From positions 1,426,001 through 1,490,000 of the forward strand of contig NW_026570222.1 in NCBI RefSeq assembly GCF_019649055.1: a DNA stretch of 64,000 bases, written 5' to 3'. The stretch is from Paramacrobiotus metropolitanus. Taxonomy: Eukaryota > Tardigrada > Eutardigrada > Parachela > Macrobiotidae. How positions within the stretch are numbered: position 1 is the stretch's first letter; every line of letters starts with the position of its first letter. A program made the position numbers and the translations under genes. Of the stretch, positions 22,301 through 34,200 are shown piece by piece. Under the pieces are notes generated by a model. That model was not told the origin of the DNA. It ran no database searches and worked only from the letters and a program-made list of their open reading frames with translations.

Positions 22301-23629
22301 CACATGGAATGAAGGTTGTTGGTTGAAACATTGTTTGATTTTTTCAAAGGTACATCATGCTCCTGAATGTTAGGTCTGGGTTCCTTTGTTTTCCAAAGAA
22401 GTCAATAAGAGGACAGCCTTTCACTCACGCAGAATCATGCTACCGAATCGATTGAAAATTTTGCCGCTGTGTGTGTTATTTGACGAAGCTATGGTACATG
22501 GAGCGGAAAGCGACTTCATGTTTGACTCTTGTTCAGTCGATGGAAAAAGCATATCTTTACCGGCTTTCACAGTTCAGAGGACGGTAAGCGTCGAAGCTTC
22601 TCTTTTTTACCAGAAATTTTGAAGTAATTACAACAGATGATAGTTTCTTTTATTATCCCATTTTAGAGTGAAGTATATTTGCCACAAGTTTTAAGGCAGC
22701 TTCTCCGCAAAAATTTGGGTGCTCATGCCTTGGATATAGCTCAGACATGTACAAAATTACCGTACTTCAACCATTCATTGGAATTACTTTTGCATCAAGT
22801 GCTGGAAGAGGAGGGCACGTGTTCCGAACCTATACCTGATCCTTTGCTGCCGAGTGTGGTGGCGTTTGTGCAAGAGTTTCCGGTCTTTCTGCAAACTATC
22901 GCTCACTGTGCGCGGAAATCAGACATTGCCCTTTGGCCTCAATTGTTTGCGGAAGCTGGAGAGCCCCTTGATCTGTTTCGGGAGTGCCTGGATTCCAATC
23001 AGTTGAATATTGCCGCTTCATTCTTGATAATTTTGAATAATACGTTGAGCGTCTCTTCAGTTAAAAAACAGGCTTTGATCCTCCACGATAGAGCTAAAGC
23101 GGATGACGACAGCAGTTTAGTACATGAGACGGTGCGATTTCTTCGGGCATTGGATCTTGAGGAGCAAGAGGGTCAGCGGAAGACTCCAGAGAATTTAAAT
23201 TCCAGCAAGTCGCCAACCGGTTTACAGCATAGTGTGTCCGTGGGAGAAGGGTCGGACTATGCATCGCCTCTGTCACCGCAAGGCACATCGACATTCAAAT
23301 ACGGGCCGACGGTGCGGACCAGAACCACCTCGGAATCGGTTCAGAAAGCTGCAAATCTGAAGCGAACAAGTAGCGCACCCTTTGCCCGGGATGATATTAT
23401 GCGATCAGTGTCATTGCTGTCCAGCCAGACGAATGGAACATCCGCTGAGAACGGCTCGATGGCTGATGTGGGAGAAAAAGTAGACCCTGCTAATCCGTCC
23501 AGTTCAGTGAATTATATGCATATTCCTGTTTCTTCTTCGACACCGTCCATGGTTTCCAAGCAGAAATGGAATCGACGCCGTTTCCCAGGCTACGCTCAAG
23601 CGAAACTTGATGGTCCACAGAATGCTTGA
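19316..23629 (+). CDS. RIC1: RIC1 homologue, subunit of the RAB6A guanine-nucleotide exchange complex
   Basis: Fifteen exons join in phase to 3339 bases, 1112 residues: 19316-19459, 19613-19720, 19778-19857, 19930-20031, 20090-20232, 20277-20523, 20584-20845, 20915-21013, 21066-21215, 21271-21510, 21590-21752, 21814-22106, 22180-22314, 22374-22583, 22667-23629. Conserved stretches include MYFPSG at the start, CTAVNHKYRLMAFGC, IWKNGGFSIWSVFGA, YVLLQGEQCLYLN, GRFGLAHYS, VVTGGLVWWKDF, and the RIC1 domain with RIMLPNRLKILPLCVLFDEA, LPYFNHSLELLLHQVLEEE and PIPDPLLPSVVAFVQEFPVF. With RGP1, RIC1 activates RAB6 on Golgi membranes for endosome-to-Golgi retrieval. The N-terminal half is a WD40-type propeller. 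The protein ends soon after the RIC1 domain in a Ser-rich basic tail, about 300 residues shorter than vertebrate RIC1, so the usual C-terminal region is absent or in unrecognised exons. Confidence 0.92.
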
Positions 23630-23790
23630 TGTGTTTTTAAGTTTGTATTTCCGGTGATTGCCTCGTTTTATTTGTGAGCCATTATGACTCGTATCAATGT
23701 GTGTGTATTATAGTGTTTGGCTGATCAGTAATTTTATTTTCATCTTGGTGCTCCTGAATGATCATCGGCTACAAATTGATAGTTATTTTC

Positions 23791-23796
23791 AATAAA
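23791..23796 (+). promoter_or_regulatory. Polyadenylation signal of RIC1
   Basis: AATAAA lies 162 bases after the RIC1 stop codon, in the same orientation. It is the first such hexamer downstream. Confidence 0.6.
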
Positions 23797-24453
23797 GAGT
23801 ACGAATTATTTTTCCTTTTTCAGTATACCAGATAGACGCCTGCAATATGTGCACTGGTTGAGACAATAGGTAAAATAAGGGTCAAAATGTTGAAAATGAG
23901 TATCGCCCCTCTATGCAGGCCCGGTGCTATGGTCTGTCATTCTTCCATCCATTGTGTTAGTTAATATCCCTCAGCTAGTCAACTTATTATTGTCTATGCA
24001 TTTGCAAAGGGTTCGGGACCTTTTCATGTTTGGCAGTTTACTTAGTTACATATTAATTTTGGCTTTTTTATTAGAAGAACCCTGTGCGCTAGTTGCAAAC
24101 TCCTTTTTTTATTGGTAAGTTGGCGCTAGCTCCACTAACAGTACGATTGCCTCAAATGGCAGATACTAAATTAAAGGTTTTTGTTTCTTTGCGTAAGTGG
24201 TAGTGGCATAGAAACCACTTCCACGTCTGCTTCGTGTTTCTGATGACCCCGCTCTCTGCATTTTCCTGACACCAAATATTTTCACTTTTAACCACTCATG
24301 AGTTTGCAGTCTTGTCCTGAGAGCTTGGGTCACCGTTGGAAATAAACGTCCGGTGGCCGTAACTATTGCTGACCATCAGCATTCCTCTTATTGTTAATGC
24401 TGCCATATTCGCCATTTGGTGAAAGTGGAACCTTAAATTTCTCGCCACTTGAA

Positions 24454-24487
24454 GAGTGTTACCCATTTACGAGTGTTACCCATTTAC
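24454..24487 (+). repeat. Two-copy 17-bp tandem repeat
   Basis: gagtgttacccatttac occurs twice, back to back and perfectly. Confidence 0.95.
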
Positions 24488-24568
24488 GTAACAAATATAT
24501 TCATACCGGCTTTTCTTACCACATTTGTAACGACCGTTACCGTTAGTTCCTGTGTGCCGCACGTGTAT

Positions 24569-24636
24569 AGGCAGCATAGCCGAAACATGAAGCATATCAT
24601 TAATTAGGCAGCATAGCCGAAACATATCATTAATTT
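24569..24636 (+). repeat. Two-copy imperfect tandem repeat of about 33 bp
   Basis: aggcagcatagccgaaacat occurs at 24569 and again at 24606, each time followed by atcattaatt. The first copy has nine extra bases before that block. Confidence 0.9.
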
Positions 24637-25051
24637 TATCTCAACTTTCCACTAAACGCAACAAATTTTCTGCTCCTGACGAGTACGAATACAAACCCCT
24701 GCGATTCGTCGCCGCCGTTCAGACTAATAAAAGATAAAAATATTAAAAAGCTATAGGTAGAATCGTAGAAGGAAAAGGGTTCACGTTCACACATTGGAAA
24801 GCTAAAACGTCGAAACTCGGAAGCCATCTCCTTAGGGTGAGAGTCGCTTGAAATTAGTGTACCGTTGTTGGGCACTTTACTGGTCTTGGCCACCAAGCAA
24901 CCATAGGTACTACTGGTTGTCAGCAGTAAAATTTATTCCCAGGTACTGTCAGTGTGATCGGTTTTGTCGAGGTACGCATTAACAGCGCACCCTGTCGACG
25001 CATTTGGATACTGTCTATGGATCGATTGTGAGTGTTTTCCCTTAAATTGTA

Positions 25052-27869
25052 ATGGAGCTGACCGAGGAACAGAAGCAGCGGATAGAGAAGAATAAGCAAG
25101 AAGCCCTTCTACGACGTAAACAAAGCGAAGCCAGACTGCAAGCCCAGCGACAATTGTCCGCTGTCTCGATATCGACAGGACAACCACAACAACACCCTTC
25201 AGGACCGCCGCTCCCTCAACCGCGTCCTGCTTTTAGCGGACCGAGAGTACCATTTAATACTGTTCATTCAATCGCTCCGATCAGTACTGGCGTGATTGAT
25301 CCTCTGGTCCGCCCCCATGCCTCAGCGTCCGCATCTTTTCCAAACGGATCAGTCACACAGTCTGTGGCGCCAGCACCTGTGCAGTTCAGACCGGTAACCG
25401 GTCCGCGACTGCCACAATGCTCGGATTATCCCCGACAGCCTCCTCCAAAACCTCTTCCTGTTCGCAAAGTCAAGGCATCGGCTGTGGTGACGTCGAAGAA
25501 CCGTGTGGAAATCCATAGTCCATACTGCGCGCAGTTGATCGAAACGTTCAAGCGCTTCAAAACGAAGCAATATGACACAGCGAAACGCATCTGGTCGTTC
25601 GAATTCTCAGACTACGAGACGCTGGAACGGACGATCCGCACGGAGTTGGGGAATTATGTGGAGTTTGAAGGATTGGCGCGGTTTGTCGTGGATATTCTCG
25701 TCAAAGGCCGCCATAAGCGGACGCCCGCTCAAGATGTGGATTTGGCCGAGAAGATTCCCGACAGTCTGCTGCTGCGGTTACTGCCTTATCAAGTGGAGGG
25801 AGTCACGTTTGCTGTCAGAAATGGGGGACGGATTCTCTTGGCGGATGATATGGGTTTGGGAAAAACCGTACAGGCGATTGCGACGGCAGCGTACTTTAAA
25901 AACGACTGGCCTGTTCTGTGTCTTACTCCCAGTTCCGTGAGGTTTGAATGGAGAGAACAGTGGCTTAGGTGAGATGTTGCTGCAGTTATTTAATTTGGAA
26001 GGTTCAGAGATTACAGTATTTTTAATACAAATTCAGCATTACCGTTTTTTTGTAGTTGGTATTGTGTTTTTTTTTCCCGAATTAATAAGATACGGATAAT
26101 TAATGTGAGAAAAATGTTTTGGGCTAAGCGAATAATGGATGATCAATTCTGTAATTTCTGTTAGCTTCTTCCGAAATTTTTTTTCAGTTGATAATTAACG
26201 AAAGAAAAAAATGAATATCGAATTTTAATAATGCAAACCTAAATTCTTGCTCTGCGTATTAGTTAATCATTCGATATTACTTTATAATTCGGTTGAATGC
26301 ATCCTGTTCTAGGTGGATTCCAACGCTGAAACCGCAAAATATCGTCGTAGTGACGAACAGTAAACAGTCTGATCAGTTGGCGAATGCGCATGTTGTAATC
26401 ACCACTTATGATCTCCTTGTCTCAATGAAAAAGCATTTTCTGCCCCACACATTTCCATTTCTGATCTGCGACGAATCTCATGCCTTGAAAAGTTATAAAG
26501 CTCAACGTACCAAAGTGGTGTCTGAAGTTGCGAAGAAAGCTGTCCGGATTTTGCTGTTGTCGGGCACCCCTGCTTTATCCCGGCCGGTGGAATTGTATTC
26601 CCAAATCGAACTGCTTGACCGGACCATTTTTAGAACATTCCCCGACTATGCCAAACGCTACTGCGATGCACACGTAGGAAGTTTTGGGCATATGGATTAT
26701 TCGGGTATGTCAAATGTGGAAGAATTGCAATTGATTCTGGAGGCCACGGTAATGATACGCCGAATGAAGAAAGACGTTGCCAGTCAGCTACCCGACAAGA
26801 CTCGGAGTATAGTGGTGTTGGATCCGGGGAAGGTTCAGTTCCCATCCGAGTTGAGCTCATCGGCAGAGAGTTTTCGAGAAATGCAGTCGCACTCAGCATC
26901 ATATGCACAAATTCGCAAAACTCTGCTGACTTACTTCCAACATACGGGAAAAGCCAAGCTGCCGGCTGTCGTTGATTATTTAAAGGTGAATACTTACTTT
27001 TTTTATCTGAAACTTTTGATGAACTTTACGCTCCATAACTGCATTATATTGTTGTCCGGATTTTTGCTGTTACTTCCTTAGTAGACAATGCAAGCTGCAT
27101 GTAAATTGCGATGTTCAAATTGAAAGTTTATAATGATGTTTGTTATCTTTCTGCAAGAATTTATTTTAATCTCCGAAAATTGTTGTGCCGTTAGGATCTG
27201 CTGGAGGAGAATAGTTCCTTAAAAATGGTAATTTTCGCTCATCATACGCAAGTTGTTAAAGAAATTCACGAATCCCTTGGCGGTGATAGCCACGGCATAA
27301 CCATCGACGGATCTACACCGACCGAAACAAGAAAACATCTTTGCGACAAGTTCCAGCGCGATAACACATGCCGGAGTGCTGTGTTGTCCATAACAGCTTG
27401 CTGTACCGGCATTACATTGACGGCCGCTTCCTTGGTTGTCTTTGCAGAGTTGTATTGGAATCCCGGCATTCTAGTGCAGGCGGAAGATCGCCTTCATCGA
27501 TTGGGTCAACAGAACAATGTTATGGTCAGGTGAGTAGCAGAAACATGTGATTTGTATCGGGGTCTGTGCCGGTTATATTAAGTACAGTTTCTGTTTTCTA
27601 ATCATATTAGGTATCTTGTCGCGAAGCAGACGGCGGATGACGAACTGTGGCCATTGCTCAAAAGAAAACTGGAATTTTTGAACGATGTTGGTCTGAGCAC
27701 AGACAATTTTAACAATATAAAAACTACAATACAGCATGCTGAGGTGGACTCAGCTAAACTGGAAAAAGCTTTGGAAGATGAAGGTGACGGCGAAAACGGG
27801 CCACCTTTCAAACGAACGCGGACAGACGAAAACATTGATATGACGGGTTTCGATAGTCCGATGGAATGA
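25052..27869 (+). CDS. SMARCAL1: SMARCAL1/HARP-type annealing helicase
   Basis: Four exons (25052-25968, 26313-26985, 27195-27529, 27611-27869) join in phase to 2184 bases, 727 residues. The N-terminus MELTEEQKQRIEKNKQEAL resembles the RPA-binding helix of SMARCAL1. A Pro-rich linker leads to a HARP-like stretch, YDTAKRIWSFEFSDYETLE (about residues 171-190). The SNF2 ATPase follows: LLADDMGLGKT (Walker A, about 268), LTPSSVRFEWREQW, ICDESHAL (DEAH-like Walker B), LLSGTPALSRP, then helicase-C motifs MVIFAHH, TLTAASLVVFAELYWNPG and QAEDRLHRLGQ. SMARCAL1 rewinds RPA-coated DNA and remodels stalled replication forks. The absence of a NZF finger or HNH nuclease argues against ZRANB3. Only one HARP motif is visible; vertebrate SMARCAL1 has two. 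The first intron (344 nt) is long for this window. The C-terminal tail is acidic with a basic patch. Confidence 0.92.
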
Positions 27870-28146
27870 GTATTTTCCAATTCTTTTCTGAGTATGGAGT
27901 TGCTTGTACAGTTTTTAGTTTTGACTGGGAACAGAGTTAGTCGGGCAGAAAGGCGGATTGTGCATGTCGAATCTTACAAGTTCATATTTTCGCAATCAGC
28001 CCGCTGCATGCTATGGGTAGGATTGTTTTGAATTCTTATTGTACGAGTAAAATAACAACATCTCTGTGGAAATCATGTTTGGAATTGGAATGCAGATTTA
28101 AGCACCGTGTAAGCTTGTCAAGATTCACGACTATAGGAAAATTAAG
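27870..28146. other. 3' flank of the helicase gene
   Basis: No gene is seen. It leads into the left copy of the 0.3-kb direct repeat. Confidence 0.4.
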
Positions 28147-28475
28147 AAAAACCGCAAGCGCTGATAGTCGTACTCATTTTTTAACGGAGTTAACAAAATA
28201 ATTATACTGTTTCGTTTTCGGTTTATACGCCGCATCTCTGCAGTGGGCAGCAGTGCCACGTATTAAATTTTAATATGCAATTAAAATTAAACAACAAAGC
28301 AGAACTGCAGATATTTAACTCCGCTGACAATTGTGAATACTGTCAAATGCAACCAACAAATTCAGATTAAGAGCCAAACGAAATAAAAACATTGCAAAAT
28401 CACGCACACGCTGGAATTGACGTCATACAATGCAATTTTGTGGAAGAAGTTAAAAAAGGTCAACCGTGAAAGCAT
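28147..28475 (+). repeat. Direct repeat, copy 1
   Basis: About 330 bases starting at aaaaccgcaagcgctg and ending near caaccgtgaaagcat match 30930-31242 in the same orientation. Shared blocks are cgcatctctgc, ttaaacaacaa, aactgcagat, caaccaacaaattca and gaaataaaaacattgcaaaa. Identity is high in blocks, with several indels. Confidence 0.85.
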
Positions 28476-29361
28476 TTCTGCAAGAGATCCAGAAGAGCGG
28501 GAGCAAAGCGTCCGACAATGAGTGAGTCCGTTTCCGGCACGGCTGTCGTGGTTCCCGTTACGCAGACTCAGCGGCATTCTGATGCGTTGATAGTGGTGGG
28601 CCGTGGCGTACGATGAATTATTAATAATGACTTTGATTTCTGCTAACACCTGCGCCATAATTCACAGCAACTTAGTATGAAATAAAAATGCACGGAACAA
28701 TTCGGAGAGTTTGAAATCTGTCGACACAGTATGCTACGTAAATTAAGTACATAAATATTGTAAATAATAAACAAAGCAAACAACCGAGCACCTGTTGCAC
28801 CGGTTCTAGCACCTTTATTGCATAATATTTGTCTTCACCCGTGTTAAAAGCTCACTTTTACCCGTGTTAAAATGACGTTTTGTAGTGAGTCAACGAAACT
28901 GGAGAATTATCGAGTGACAACCCCGGCCAAAGCTGGCATGCATATTTTAATCCTGAAAACTTTCGATGCCATGAGAACGTTACCAAAGAACTGCGCTGCT
29001 CCTAAAAATCGGGTAGCATTCAAGGAATACTGTTTAATCTAATGATAAAAGACAACTCCGCAACTCTATTAAAACTTATAATACTGCATGAAGGAAATAA
29101 TCTAGTAAACAAACCAGTAAAACTATCAAACAATCGAATAATCAAACTGGCACACACAAAAGCTTTGTAATGTGGTGATGCACAACATTAAATACCATCG
29201 GTTCCTGTGCAGAAAACGGTAATCCTTCGGATTCCTCCCAACATTGTCGAGCTGCCCACAGTGCCCAGTCCTATCAAGCTAGCATCCCCGTGAAACTACA
29301 AAAATATTCAAATTATAAAAGAACTCTTTTCTCCGTTTTCTGGTTGTTTCCTTCTCCCTTC
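28476..29361. other. Non-coding stretch
   Basis: No recognisable gene. A 30-codon open frame near 28519 is too short to judge. A short duplication, ctcacttttacccgtgttaaa against acccgtgttaaa, is visible near 28840-28870. Confidence 0.4.
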
Positions 29362-30189
29362 TCACAGCAACAACCACGGGTCTTTCCTAAAGAAAACAAT
29401 CAAATGGGTGCCAGGTGTCGGACTAGCGGCTCTGGCCATCACTTGTGGCATTGGAACTGCTGGCATGGGCACTCCTTGCGCTATCACTTCGTTGAGGTGG
29501 TTGTGGAAAGCAGTGATCGTTCTGCCAGTGCAGCTTCGCACTAGTGTTACCAAATCTTTCAGGGTCGCCGTACTTTTTGCATCAAACTTCGCACACCACG
29601 TTCCAGCTGCATACTCTTTTTCGTACATGTATACAGCATGAAGAGGGTCCAATACTTCATCAGTCAGGTTCATCCGCAGCTTGAAAAATGTGGCATCAAT
29701 GTGCTGAATCCTCGAAGGTCTGAAATTCCGGCGGAGCCTTTTGGAGTTGGCTGACTTAGCAGTGCCCTGAGAATCAGGGTCGTCAGAATCTAGATTGAGC
29801 GCAAAAATAAGAATCGGCAAATGATTCTCTCGACCTCCAACATGAACCAACATCCGCAGATGCCGAGACTCTTGCAGGGTAGAGTCTTCCACTGGCTCTC
29901 TGCTTGGCCAAATACATAATTCCCGCTTTTTCGCGACCAGTTCGGAACACCAGAGGGCGTCAATAATATCTTGGAAGTCTTTTTTCCAACTGGCCTTCAG
30001 AAGAAATGGTCGGTGTGAGTCCTCATGTGCCAAGAAAACAACAAGCACCGCATAATCGCTGCAGTTGGCTTTGATCAAGGACATCTGATCGCTGTACTTG
30101 CAGCTGATGATTTCACCTTCCGGGAAAATCAACGTTATCCGAGAATCGTTCTGATCTTTATCCATTTGCAACACCTGAGCGGCCATCAT
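29362..30189 (-). CDS. Unrecognised single-exon protein, 275 residues
   Basis: An uninterrupted frame of 275 codons starts at MMAAQVLQMDKDQ on the minus strand and ends at 29362. This length is very unlikely by chance at about 40% GC, and the composition is that of a soluble protein: mixed charged and hydrophobic residues, no long hydrophobic helix and no signal peptide. A proline/alanine stretch (about 245-262) precedes a short hydrophobic tail. I recognise no domain. Stretches such as AKSANSKRLRRNFRPSR are basic and could be a nuclear localisation signal. The gene sits alone between two 0.3-kb direct repeats and points back towards the helicase gene. A downstream exon cannot be excluded. 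Confidence 0.6.
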   Translation of the reverse strand: MMAAQVLQMDKDQNDSRITLIFPEGEIISCKYSDQMSLIKANCSDYAVLVVFLAHEDSHRPFLLKASWKKDFQDIIDALWCSELVAKKRELCIWPSREPVEDSTLQESRHLRMLVHVGGRENHLPILIFALNLDSDDPDSQGTAKSANSKRLRRNFRPSRIQHIDATFFKLRMNLTDEVLDPLHAVYMYEKEYAAGTWCAKFDAKSTATLKDLVTLVRSCTGRTITAFHNHLNEVIAQGVPMPAVPMPQVMARAASPTPGTHLIVFFRKDPWLLL

Positions 30190-30442
30190 TACTTTCGATC
30201 AAGTACTTAAAATGAACAGCAGGTCGTATGGAAATCGTCCTTTTAAAACTACTCATTCCTCACCAACAGAGAAAGAGATCAAAATAGTTACGTAACATAG
30301 GTCATAATAGCAAAAATGAATTTGGCATTTGTTGGTAATGCGCCAGTCGTGCGCCGGGATATATTTAGAAAATTTAAAAGTCAGACATCTTTCTCTGCTG
30401 GCTGGTATACGGCCAGTGCAGCGCACTATGGTGCATAAGTTA
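30190..30442. other. Upstream flank of the 275-residue gene
   Basis: No gene is seen. This should contain the promoter of the minus-strand gene; no clear core element is apparent. Confidence 0.35.
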
Positions 30443-30677
30443 TGGGGAGTGTGCGCTAAGCAATTCAGAGCGATTACGATTCCGATTAAAACATTTCCTC
30501 GGAGAAATTTCTTAATCGGACAACTTCTTAATCGGTAGTGATTAAGAAACTTCTCTAGGAGGTGGCTTGAAATTGGCCAATAGCAGCGTTCTGTGAGTCG
30601 AGTCGCTTTCAGTGACTCGGGCAAACTCTTAATCGGTCATGTTTTTAATCGGTTTTGGAGCTTAGCGCACTCTGCCC
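30443..30677. mobile_element. 235-bp MITE-like element with terminal inverted repeats
   Basis: The left end tggggagtgtgcgctaagc and the right end gcttagcgcactctgccc are imperfect reverse complements. Inside, the word ttaatcgg occurs at least four times, together with its complement ccgattaa near the left end. The element is flanked by TA on both sides (30441-30442 and 30678-30679), compatible with a TA target-site duplication. It has no coding capacity. Confidence 0.75.
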
Positions 30678-30929
30678 TATGTTTTATAGAGATAAGGACG
30701 GGTATGTTAAAAAACGGAGTTGTGCAGCGCGGTATCTTGAATACGTGCGGTATAGTTGTTTTGACCATTCGGAGCGCAGATTATAAGCTCCGGATCGTGA
30801 TGACATCATGATTCATGACACACGTTACCCGTCGTTATCTACGGCGCATTATGCACAAAAACCAACTGGCGTTGGAAAGATACCGGAATGTCTGAGTCTT
30901 CGTATTGTAGTATTCACAACAGGATAAAT

Positions 30930-31242
30930 AAAAACTGCAAGCGCTGGTACTGGTACGCATTTTTTACAGAGTCAGCAAAATAATTATTATAATATGGTGT
31001 TTTGTTTTTCGTTTTTACACGACGCATCTCTGCTGTGGGCGGCAGTGGCACGTAGTTTATAATTAAACAACAAGGCACAACTGCAGATCTTTAACTCTGC
31101 TGAATACTGTCAATGTAACCAACAAATTCAAATTACGAGCCAACGAAATAAAAACATTGCAAAAGCACGCTGCGTCAGAAGGAACGTCATAAGATGCAAA
31201 TGTGGACGAAGCTTAAAATGATCGATTGACCGTGAGGGCATG
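30930..31242 (+). repeat. Direct repeat, copy 2
   Basis: This is the second copy of 28147-28475, same orientation, about 2.8 kb away. It ends about 50 bases from the 3' end of SMC4. It lacks a few short blocks present in copy 1. Confidence 0.85.
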
Positions 31243-31292
31243 GACCAATGAGGTTTGACTAAGCCCTGCTCCCAATTCGGGACACAATTTCC

Positions 31293-34200
31293 TTACACAT
31301 TCGAATTTCGAGGACCTAAAACTGTATGCTGAGAGAATGTTGTGCCCCCGGTGGGCCGCGGACCGCCTTGCGTGCCCTGCGAGAAGATACTTCCGGTGTT
31401 GCGTCGCTCGTCCTCTTCACTGTATACATGCTTCTGGGGATCAATGTACATTGACATGCTGTGATTGTCCGGTTTACAAATACCAATCAGGCGGTAAGCT
31501 GTCTCGAACATCTGGTTGCGCAATGATACAATTATGAACTGCGCTGACACTGCCCGCTCCTAACAAAAAAAGGTCAACAATCGCGAAGCTGGAAAACTTG
31601 TACAATGAACACTGAACAGCATTCATACCTTGACGAAAAATGCAATTACAGATGTATTACGAAAATCAAGAGCAGCATCGATCTCGTCCATAATATAAAA
31701 CGGAGTCGGCTTGAAATAGTGCAGAGCGAATATCAAAGCCAGGGAACTGATGGTCTTTTCACCGCCCGATAAGTAACCAATATTCTTCCAGGACTTGGTT
31801 TTGGGTTTCACCCTAAACGAATTCTCATGAAATAAATGTAGAAAGAGAACAAACAGGACAAATAAACAATTACAGATACTTCTTGTAACTTCTGCAATAA
31901 TGTTGTTAACCATAATATTTTAATAACTCACATAAATTCCAGTCCTTCCGAAAAAGGATCAAAACGATCAATGGGCTCCAATGATGCATCTCCCCCGAGC
32001 GTCAACTGTCGGTATGTAGTTTTCACAATATTTTTAATGATCCGCAAGGCAGTGTTAAATTCGGTAAAGCGGCGGTTTTTCAGTGCCATATAAAATGAGA
32101 AGCCGAGTTTTCTTCTTTTTCGAACTTCCTCAACACGATCCATCAGCTGCTTTCTTTTTGTATCCTACAAACCCACCATGTATAACAATTCGAAGCAAAT
32201 GTAAAGCAGCATGTAAAGCAACACTAACAATATCATAATATTCTTTGAGCTTCGTTAGATCGGGTTTGAGACTGGACATTCTGAACTTCAGCTGACCAAT
32301 TTCCTCCTCAAAGTCGCGATCCGCTAGTTCCTTTATGGCGGTTTCATTGAGTTTTTCTAAGGCAAGTTTTGCACGCCTATCATCGGACTGCACTTCATGT
32401 AATTTTATAGCATCCATCTAAAACACCATCAATTTTATTATTAGCACGAGTATTAAACTGCAAATAGTACTGTAATATACTCGTATATGCACGTACTAAT
32501 AACTGCTATTGGCCACAGCCTTGTCACTGATAGTGAAATAAAGTTACTAGGTAGTATTGTGGCTTACGTTGCTTTGGATCTTGTGGGCCTCTTTCAGTAA
32601 AGCCTTCTGGTCAGCAGCCGCCTTGTCTCGTGCCACTTTGAATTTCTCCATTGCGGTTTTTTCCGCTTCTAACTTTTTGTCCAAAACATCGACCTGAACA
32701 TTGCTCTTCTGATACTCATTTTTTTTCTGATCGAGCAGCTCCTGTAAGAACAATTAACAGATGTTTAGCATCTCACTAACAGACAAAAAAAGCCAGCAGA
32801 AATCGTACTTCTACTGCTAACAATGTAAGGGCTCACCTTGTCAGCTTCTCGTTCTTTCTGTGCAGCTTCGGCGGCAGCAACAGCACCCTTTAATTCTTCA
32901 CCTAAGGTTTCAATTTCTGCAGTCTTTTTTTCGAGATCTTCGTCGCGTTTACGAAGATTTTGTTCAGCACGCTCCTTGTCACTACAGTGCAACGAAGAGT
33001 TGATGAAAACATACCATAACCTTTTATATACCGGGAAATTAGCGTTACCGTCCATGAGAGTGGATTTTGTTCTGTTTGTCCTGTTTCTGCTTTTCCAACT
33101 TTTCCAGAGCGCTCTTGGCGTCATCCTGTTTCTTGCGCAGTGGCTTCACTTTGTGTTCGGTTATGCGAGCGATTTCCGTATTCGTGCTCTTTATCTGGTC
33201 TTCCACCTTAAATAAACAGAAATTTTCCTCAGACAATGCAGCATTATTTTTTATCACGGACCTAATCCTGTTGGATATATCAGTTGTTCAATAGTTAGTT
33301 TATTCACTATTTGTTTGTATTAATTTGATACCTGTTTGAATGCTCCATCCACTTTATCGAAATCAGTTTGCAACTTTTCCAGTGCACGCTGAAAGTCAGC
33401 TTGTATTAACGGATCTGGTGTCAGTTTTTTTACAACAGTCTGCTGTTTCTCCAGGCTTTCTTTGCATCGCTTTAATTCTGCGTCATCTATCTTGAGCCGA
33501 TTCTGCATTGTCCGCAGGCCTTCCTCTCGATTGCGAACGCCAGGCTCAAGTTCGAGCAATTCCGCTTCCGCACGCTCAATATCTCTACGCAATTGTCCTT
33601 GGCGGGCTTCTAATGCTTCGCATTCGGTCTGCAAATGTTCCAACTTGGGTCCATTATAGGCATCCCGCACTAGCTGACCCTGAGCGCTGGTTCGAATTCG
33701 TCCTCGTAAGATGTCACCCCCACCAGTCATACTACCCGATTTACCGTCTACAAACAATTCGCATTCCATTAAAAAAAACCTGAATAAATCAACTACCTGG
33801 ATCGTTTTTCAGACAATTAACGTAAACTGCCCTTCGTATCTGCGTACCGACTACTTTCCCGTCCAATGTTATCACGCGAAATTTATCTTTTCCGTAGGCA
33901 ATTCTGGCGGCTGTGTCGATGTCATCTGCTACTAACGTATTACCCAAAAAATAATAGAAAACGGCTCGATAAGCAGGATCCGCTACTTGGATGAGATCAA
34001 AGAGTCGTTGACTACCGGCTGGCCTGTCAAAGATAATCAACGGTATAAAATACGTCCACCAAATGTCGGAAATATATGCACACAAAAAACCAGTACATGT
34101 ACAACGGCACCAAAACAAAGTAACGTACGCTCGAAACGGTGCGTTCGCGGTGTTGCCTTGTTTTGCGGCAATTTGTTCAAGTGCACAAATACTCGCTCGT

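Larger units (their letters stand above)
23797..25051. other. Intergenic region between RIC1 and the SMARCAL1-like gene
   Basis: No gene is recognised. It includes two small tandem duplications (see the repeat entries) and presumably the promoter of the downstream helicase gene. Confidence 0.5.

Noticed and set aside
28147-31242. LTR retrotransposon
   Set aside because: The direct repeats do not start with TG or end with CA, and no gag, protease, reverse transcriptase or primer-binding site is visible between them.
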